A DNA stretch of 11,607 nt, from NCBI GenBank assembly GCA_002440065.1, contig DJRK01000023.1, positions 1 to 11,607 on the forward strand, in the 5' to 3' direction. Below the pieces are notes generated by a model, which had not been told where the DNA came from, searched no databases, and was given only the letters and a program-made list of their open reading frames with translations. A program made the translations under genes and the position numbers. Positions within the stretch are counted from its first letter, which is position 1; each line of letters starts with the position of its first letter. Origin of the DNA: Atopobium sp. UBA6362 (lineage in GTDB: Bacteria > Actinomycetota > Coriobacteriia > Coriobacteriales > Atopobiaceae). Shown here one piece after another: positions 6,853 to 11,607 of this stretch.

Positions 6853-7998
6853 ATGAGCAACCTCACGCGTAGGAACTTCCTCGAGATCGCCGGCGTCGCC
6901 GCCGCGGGGCTTGGCCTCGCGGGCTGCGGCTCGGGCTCGGACTCCGGCGACTCCAAGTCATCCGACAAGTCCGACGCCTCCGAGGACAGGGTCGGCGCCG
7001 CCGAGGACCTGGTCAAGGCCGCCAAGGACGAGGGCTCCCTCATCGTCTACGGCTCCTGCGAGGAGGACTACCTCGCCGCCGCCTGCAACCACTTCCAGGA
7101 GCTCTACGGCATCGACGTCCAGTACCAGCGCCTCTCCACGGGCGAGGTCCAGGCAAAGATCGAGGAGGAGAACGGCAACCCGTCCGGCGACGTCTGGTTC
7201 GGCGGCACGTCCGACCCCTACAACGTGGCCGCCAACGAGGGCCTGCTCGCCCCGTACGAGGCCGCGAACGCCAAGCACATCACCGCCGACAAGTACAAGG
7301 ACGCCAACAACAACTGGTTCGGCATCTACACCGGCCTTCTCGGCATCATGTACAACAAGGACGAGCTCCAGCGCAAGAACCTCGACGCCCCGCAGGACTT
7401 CAAGGACCTCACCGACGAGAAGTACAAGGGCCTCATCTGGTCGTCCAACTACAACACCGCCGGCACCGCCAAGCTCATCGTGAACACGGCCATCCAAAAG
7501 TACGGCCACGACGACGGCATCAAGTACCTCGTCGACCTCGACAAGAACATCGCGGTCTACACCAAGTCCGGCTCCGGCCCGTCCAAGAACGTCGGCACCG
7601 GCGAGTGCACGATCGGCCTCGGCTTCCTGCACGACGGCATCTACCAGATCCACGACAACGGCTACGACAACATCGGCCTGCAGATTCCGACGTCGGGCAC
7701 CTCCTGCGAGATCGGCGCCACGGCCATATTCAAGGGCGCCAAGCACGAGAACGCCGCGAAGCTCTGGATCGAGTACGCGCTGTCCCCGGAGTGCGTCGAG
7801 CTGGCCGCCGAGAACGGCTCCTATCAGTTCCTCGTCCTCGACAACGCCAAGCAGCCCGAGCTCGCCACCGAGTTCGGCCTCGACCCGAACAACACGATGG
7901 ACTACGACTTCGACGACGCGAAGCAGAACACCAAGCAGTACGTCGAGGACGTCATGAACGCCCTGGGCGGCGGCGACGACCGCTTCCAGACGGAGTAG
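6853..7998 (+). CDS. ABC transporter substrate-binding lipoprotein, Fbp/AfuA type
   Basis: Extracellular binding protein of an ABC importer, 381 residues. The N-terminus carries a twin-arginine motif (TRRNFL, residues 5-10), a short hydrophobic stretch and a lipobox LAGC, so it is probably exported folded by Tat and lipid-anchored at C25. A Gly/Ser/Asp-rich linker (about 26-47) leads to a type 2 periplasmic-binding-protein fold resembling ferric-binding FbpA and hexose-phosphate-binding AfuA. The segment at 250-264 (GECTIGLGFLHDGIY) falls where ferric FbpA proteins usually have adjacent tyrosines; these are missing here, so iron is not a safe substrate call. Phosphorylated sugars or phosphonates are alternatives. 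Codon use is extremely biased (almost all CTC, GAC, AAC, AAG), pointing to high expression. AAGGGGAG precedes the ATG. First gene of the importer operon. Confidence 0.92.
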   Translation: MSNLTRRNFLEIAGVAAAGLGLAGCGSGSDSGDSKSSDKSDASEDRVGAAEDLVKAAKDEGSLIVYGSCEEDYLAAACNHFQELYGIDVQYQRLSTGEVQAKIEEENGNPSGDVWFGGTSDPYNVAANEGLLAPYEAANAKHITADKYKDANNNWFGIYTGLLGIMYNKDELQRKNLDAPQDFKDLTDEKYKGLIWSSNYNTAGTAKLIVNTAIQKYGHDDGIKYLVDLDKNIAVYTKSGSGPSKNVGTGECTIGLGFLHDGIYQIHDNGYDNIGLQIPTSGTSCEIGATAIFKGAKHENAAKLWIEYALSPECVELAAENGSYQFLVLDNAKQPELATEFGLDPNNTMDYDFDDAKQNTKQYVEDVMNALGGGDDRFQTE

Positions 7999-8133
7999 CG
8001 CCCGCGTTTCTATGAGCTGCGTGTAAGCATAGAATCAGGTTCGGATAAGGTGCCGGGCGGACGCGAATCGGGTCCGCCCGGCCCTGTGCTGCACAGAGCA
8101 CCTGCCCGCACACGTCAGAGAGGAGACCTGCGC
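7999..8133 (+). promoter_or_regulatory. Intercistronic spacer with three stem-loops between binding protein and permease
   Basis: Three dyads fill this 135-base gap. TTCTATG (8008-8014) pairs with CATAGAA (8028-8034). GCCGGGCGGAC (8052-8062) pairs perfectly over 11 bp with GTCCGCCCGGC (8072-8082) around a nine-base loop. GTGCT (8086-8090) pairs with AGCAC (8097-8101), overlapping the 13-bp palindrome CTGTGCTGCACAG (8084-8096). No T-tract follows the strong stem, so full termination is unlikely. By analogy with malE-malF type spacers, it may protect the 3' end of the binding-protein message or cause partial read-through, so that the binding protein outnumbers the membrane parts. A second weak promoter cannot be excluded. 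Confidence 0.6.
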
Positions 8134-9849
8134 ATGGCGAAAGACCAAGGCGCGGCCCTTGACCGCAAGAAGCTGATGGGCGATCCCATCATGGTGACCA
8201 CCATCGTGGTGCTCATCGCCTTCTTGACCCTGTTCATCCTCTACCCGTTGGCGATCCTGCTCGTCGACTCCTTCGTGACCGACTCCGGCCCGAGCCTGGA
8301 GGTCTTCTCGCGCGTCCTCGCGATGCCCTCCTTCACCACGGCCATCACGAACACCTTGGCGGTCGGCCTGCTCGTGAGCGTCGTCTCGGCCCTCGTCGGC
8401 CTGCTGTTCGCCTACGTCGAGGTCTACGTCAAGCTCAAGACCAGGTTCATGAGCGGCCTGTTCAAGGTCGTCTCGATGCTGCCGGTGGTCTCGCCGCCGT
8501 TCGTCCTGTCCCTCTCGCTCATCATGCTCTTCGGCAAGTCGGGCCTCATCACCCGCTACCTTCTGGGCATCTACGACAACTCCGTCTACGGGTTCTGGGG
8601 CATCTTCGTCGTCCAGACGCTCACGTTCTTCCCGGTGTGCTACATGATGCTCAAGGGCCTGCTCAAGAACATCGACCCCTCCCTCGAGGAGGCGGCGCGC
8701 GACATGGGCGCCTCCCGCTGGAAGGTCTTCACGTCCGTGACGCTGCCGCTGGTGCTGCCGGGCCTCGGCAACGCCTTCCTCGTCACGTTCATCGAGTCGA
8801 TCGCCGACTTCGCGAACCCCATGATTATCGGCGGCTCCTACGACACGTTGGCCACCACGATCTACCTGCAGATCACCGGTGCCTACGACAAGCAGGGCGC
8901 CGCGGCCATGGCCGTCGTGCTTCTTTGCATCACGCTGCTCATGTTCGTCGTGCAGAAGTACGTCCTCGAGGCCAAGTCCACCGCCACGCTCTCCGGCAAG
9001 GCGTCCCGCGCCCGCATGCTCATCACCGACCGCTCCGTGCGCATCCCGCTGACCGTCGTCTGCTCCGCGCTCGCCATCTTCGTCGTCGTGATGTACCTCT
9101 GCGTCCCCTTCGGCGCCCTCTTCAAGACCTGGGGCTACGACTTCAGCCTCACCACCAAGTGGTTCGAGCAGGTCTTCACCAAGTACCACGGCTTCCAGGC
9201 GTTCCGCGACTCCTTCCTGCTGTCGCTCATCGCCGCGCCGGTCACGGCCATCCTCTCCATGATCATCTCGTACCTGGTCGTCAAGCGTAACTTCCGTTCC
9301 AAAGGCTTCATCGAGGCAGTCTCCATGCTCGCCATGGCCGTCCCCGGCACCGTCCTGGGCGTCGGCTACATCCGCGGCTTCTCGAGCGGCATCTTCCACA
9401 CGGGCATCCTGCAGGGGCTCTACGGCTCCGCTGCCATCCTGGTCATCGTCTTCATCGTGCGCTCGCTGCCTACGGGCACCCGTTCGGGCATCAGCGCCCT
9501 TCGCCAGATCGACAAGTCCATCGAGGAATCCGCCTACGACATGGGCGCCGACAGCTTCACCGTGTTCCGCACCGTGACCCTGCCCCTCATCAAGGATTCG
9601 TTCTTCTCGGGCCTCGTGACCGCGTTCGTCCGCTCCATCACCGCCATCTCCGCGATCATCCTGCTCGTGACGCCGCAGTTCTTCCTCATCACGGTGCAGA
9701 TCAACGAGTTCGCCGAGAAGGGCAACTACGGCATCGCCTGCGCGTTCGCCACGATCCTTATCGTCATCACCTACGGCTCGGTTCTTCTCATGAACCTCGC
9801 CATCAAGCACTTTGGTACCAGCAAGAAGCTCGCGTCTGAGGAGGACTAA
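8134..9849 (+). CDS. ABC transporter permease, fused double-domain FbpB type
   Basis: Membrane channel of the importer, 571 residues, made of two tandem permease domains each with about six membrane helices, as in FbpB-type proteins. Each half carries the cytoplasmic EAA loop that docks on the ATPase: EEAARDMGASRWKVF starting at 185 and EESAYDMGADSFTVF starting at 464, both followed by a TLPL segment. The first membrane segment begins near residue 19 (TTIVVLIAFLTLFILYPL). I chose the ATG at 8134 because AGGAG lies eight bases upstream; the frame stays open to an ATG at 8050, but that extension is Pro/Arg-rich, covers the intercistronic hairpin and looks non-coding. The ATPase gene starts two bases after its stop, so the complex is made from one transcript. 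Confidence 0.94.
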   Translation: MAKDQGAALDRKKLMGDPIMVTTIVVLIAFLTLFILYPLAILLVDSFVTDSGPSLEVFSRVLAMPSFTTAITNTLAVGLLVSVVSALVGLLFAYVEVYVKLKTRFMSGLFKVVSMLPVVSPPFVLSLSLIMLFGKSGLITRYLLGIYDNSVYGFWGIFVVQTLTFFPVCYMMLKGLLKNIDPSLEEAARDMGASRWKVFTSVTLPLVLPGLGNAFLVTFIESIADFANPMIIGGSYDTLATTIYLQITGAYDKQGAAAMAVVLLCITLLMFVVQKYVLEAKSTATLSGKASRARMLITDRSVRIPLTVVCSALAIFVVVMYLCVPFGALFKTWGYDFSLTTKWFEQVFTKYHGFQAFRDSFLLSLIAAPVTAILSMIISYLVVKRNFRSKGFIEAVSMLAMAVPGTVLGVGYIRGFSSGIFHTGILQGLYGSAAILVIVFIVRSLPTGTRSGISALRQIDKSIEESAYDMGADSFTVFRTVTLPLIKDSFFSGLVTAFVRSITAISAIILLVTPQFFLITVQINEFAEKGNYGIACAFATILIVITYGSVLLMNLAIKHFGTSKKLASEED

Positions 9850-9851
9850 GA

Positions 9852-10928
<1,077 letters not shown>

Positions 10929-10931
10929 CGC

Positions 10932-10977
10932 AATTTGGGGTCGGATACCAAGTTAATTTGGTATCCGACCCCAAATT
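10932..10977. repeat. Perfect 20-bp inverted repeat between convergent genes
   Basis: The left arm AATTTGGGGTCGGATACCAA (10932-10951) is matched base for base by its reverse complement at 10958-10977, leaving a six-base centre GTTAAT whose outer bases can add a G-U and a T-A pair. It begins three bases after the ATPase stop and ends eight bases before the stop of the minus-strand release-factor-like gene, so it fills the whole gap. A bidirectional terminator is possible, but neither side has a proper T-tract. GGGGTC-type palindromes resemble REP-like dispersed elements. Its sequence is unrelated to the inverted repeat at 5495-5546. Confidence 0.87.
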
Positions 10978-10985
10978 CGTTCCGG

Positions 10986-11390
10986 CTAGTCCCAGTCGCT
11001 GCCGGAATCGCGGCGGCGGAGCTGCTTGACCTGCGCGCGCCGATGCTTCTCGTCCATGCGCCGCGCCCTGGCGGCCCGGCTCGGCTTGGTCTTGTGGCGC
11101 ACCTTGGGCGGCACGGCGCGGCGGGCGAACCCTTCGCGCAGCTTCTGCAGGCAGAGCTGGCGGTTGCGGTACTGGCTGCGGGACTCGCACGACACCACGA
11201 CCTCGCCCGTGGGCCGGTGGACCATGCGCACGGCGGAGTCGGTCGTGTTCACGCCCTGGCCTCCCGGGCCGGTCGCGCGGAACACCTGCACGTCGCACTG
11301 GGCCGCGAGCTCGTCGAGGGGGAGCGAGGCCAGGCGCGCGTAGTCTTTGTATGTGAGGTCCTTCTTGTCCATAAGGAACATGCTAGCCAT
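10986..11390 (-). CDS. Stand-alone class I release-factor-like protein (GGQ domain), probable ribosome rescue peptidyl-tRNA hydrolase
   Basis: A 134-residue protein with only the catalytic domain of class I peptide release factors. The GGQ motif at 43-45 (TGPGGQGVNTTDSAV) would reach the peptidyl-transferase centre and hydrolyse peptidyl-tRNA. The stop-codon-reading domain of RF1/RF2 is absent. The C-terminal 45 residues are strongly basic (PPKVRHKTKPSRAARARR...), like the tail of ArfB (YaeJ) that sits in the empty mRNA channel of stalled ribosomes. The core is somewhat closer to RF1/RF2 (NTTDSAV, VHRPTGEVVV) than to ArfB, so it may be a related stand-alone family. The start is uncertain: ATGs at 11390, 11381 and 11372 all lack a ribosome-binding site. 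The first fits a very short leader from the TATATT at 11407-11402. Confidence 0.88.
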   Translation of the reverse strand: MASMFLMDKKDLTYKDYARLASLPLDELAAQCDVQVFRATGPGGQGVNTTDSAVRMVHRPTGEVVVSCESRSQYRNRQLCLQKLREGFARRAVPPKVRHKTKPSRAARARRMDEKHRRAQVKQLRRRDSGSDWD

Positions 11391-11510
11391 TATTTGCAGG
11401 GAATATACCGGTGAATGGCTGGTTTTGGCCCCGCAACGGCGCAGAACGTGGCATTATATTCTGCAACCTATCTCAGATTGCACGTCCGCGACCGCACAGG
11501 AGGCTTTCGC
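11391..11510. promoter_or_regulatory. Divergent promoter region between the release-factor-like gene and xpt
   Basis: Two back-to-back candidate -10 boxes are visible: TATATT on the minus strand (11407-11402), only 11 bases before the release-factor-like ATG, and TATATT on the plus strand (11455-11460) for xpt. No convincing -35 boxes are seen. The plus-strand box lies within a dyad, GCAGAA (11441-11446) and TTCTGC (11459-11464), which could be an operator. The xpt ribosome-binding site AGGAGG is at 11498-11503, seven bases before its ATG. No purine riboswitch core is recognisable, although xpt carries one in Bacillus subtilis. Confidence 0.45.
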
Positions 11511-11607
11511 ATGAAGGAACTTGAGGACCGCATCCGTAGGGACGGCATTGTTCGCGAGGGCAACGTCCTCAAGGTGGACAGCTTCCTCAACCATCAGTGC
11601 GACGTCG
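11511..11607 (+). CDS. xpt: Xanthine phosphoribosyltransferase, N-terminal fragment cut by the window edge
   Basis: Only the first 32 codons are present. The segment EDRIRRDGIVREGNVLKVD followed by SFLNHQCDV closely follows the start of Bacillus-type Xpt, whose N-terminus has VLKVDSFLNHQ at the same distance from Met1. Xpt converts xanthine and phosphoribosyl pyrophosphate to XMP in purine salvage in the cytoplasm. The catalytic phosphoribosyltransferase core lies beyond the window, so intactness and any linked xanthine permease gene cannot be judged. The start is firm because AGGAGG lies seven bases upstream. It is transcribed away from the release-factor-like gene. Confidence 0.88.
   Translation, partial: MKELEDRIRRDGIVREGNVLKVDSFLNHQCDV

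Noticed and set aside
8050..8133. N-terminal extension of the permease from the ATG at 8050
   Set aside because: The extension runs through the 11-bp hairpin, is Pro/Arg-rich, and has no ribosome-binding site, whereas the ATG at 8134 has AGGAG at good spacing just before the first membrane segment.
8035..9810. A 591-codon minus-strand open frame opposite the permease, and a similar 357-codon frame opposite the ATPase (9846-10919)
   Set aside because: Both translate to repetitive acidic, His- and Gly-rich or Val/Leu-rich text typical of antisense shadow frames, and both overlap clearly identified genes.

Overview
The window is very GC-rich (about two thirds GC by eye), with strongly GC-ending codons, densely packed operons and almost no long gaps. 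The gene content suggests an anaerobic, high-GC Gram-positive of the Coriobacteriia (an Olsenella- or Collinsella-like actinobacterium). The placement is an inference from base composition, protein style and the Tat-lipoprotein transporter; no rRNA or marker gene is present to settle it.

Layout. (1) 1-5414, plus strand: the 3' four fifths of gltB, then gltD two bases later (together NADPH-dependent glutamate synthase), then a possible 76-residue acidic protein of unknown function two bases after gltD. (2) 5415-5667: a convergent gap with a direct repeat, a perfect 20-bp inverted repeat and an octamer tandem repeat. (3) 5668-6576, minus strand: a zinc-dependent phospholipase C-like protein (PF00882 type). 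(4) 6577-6852: a divergent regulatory region with a 44-bp dyad, a weak promoter and a hairpin-rich leader. (5) 6853-10928, plus strand: a complete three-gene ABC importer of the FbpABC/AfuABC type (Tat-exported lipoprotein binding protein, fused double permease, ATPase), with a hairpin-rich spacer between the first two genes. (6) 10929-10985: a second convergent gap, filled by another perfect 20-bp inverted repeat. (7) 10986-11390, minus strand: a small stand-alone GGQ release-factor-like protein, probably for ribosome rescue. (8) 11391-11510: a divergent promoter region. (9) 11511-end, plus strand: the first 32 codons of xpt, xanthine phosphoribosyltransferase.

How the genes work together. 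GltB and GltD form one enzyme that turns glutamine plus 2-oxoglutarate into two glutamates. The three transporter genes form one uptake system. Its binding protein looks highly expressed and its message is bracketed by hairpins. The cargo is uncertain, because the tyrosine pair typical of ferric-binding FbpA is not seen at the expected place. The remaining genes are single housekeeping or accessory functions.

I see no phage, CRISPR, toxin-antitoxin or transposase gene and no clear new multi-gene system. The most unusual signal is in the non-coding DNA: both convergent gaps, and only those, carry perfect 20-bp inverted repeats of unrelated sequence that look like dispersed palindromic elements or bidirectional terminators.
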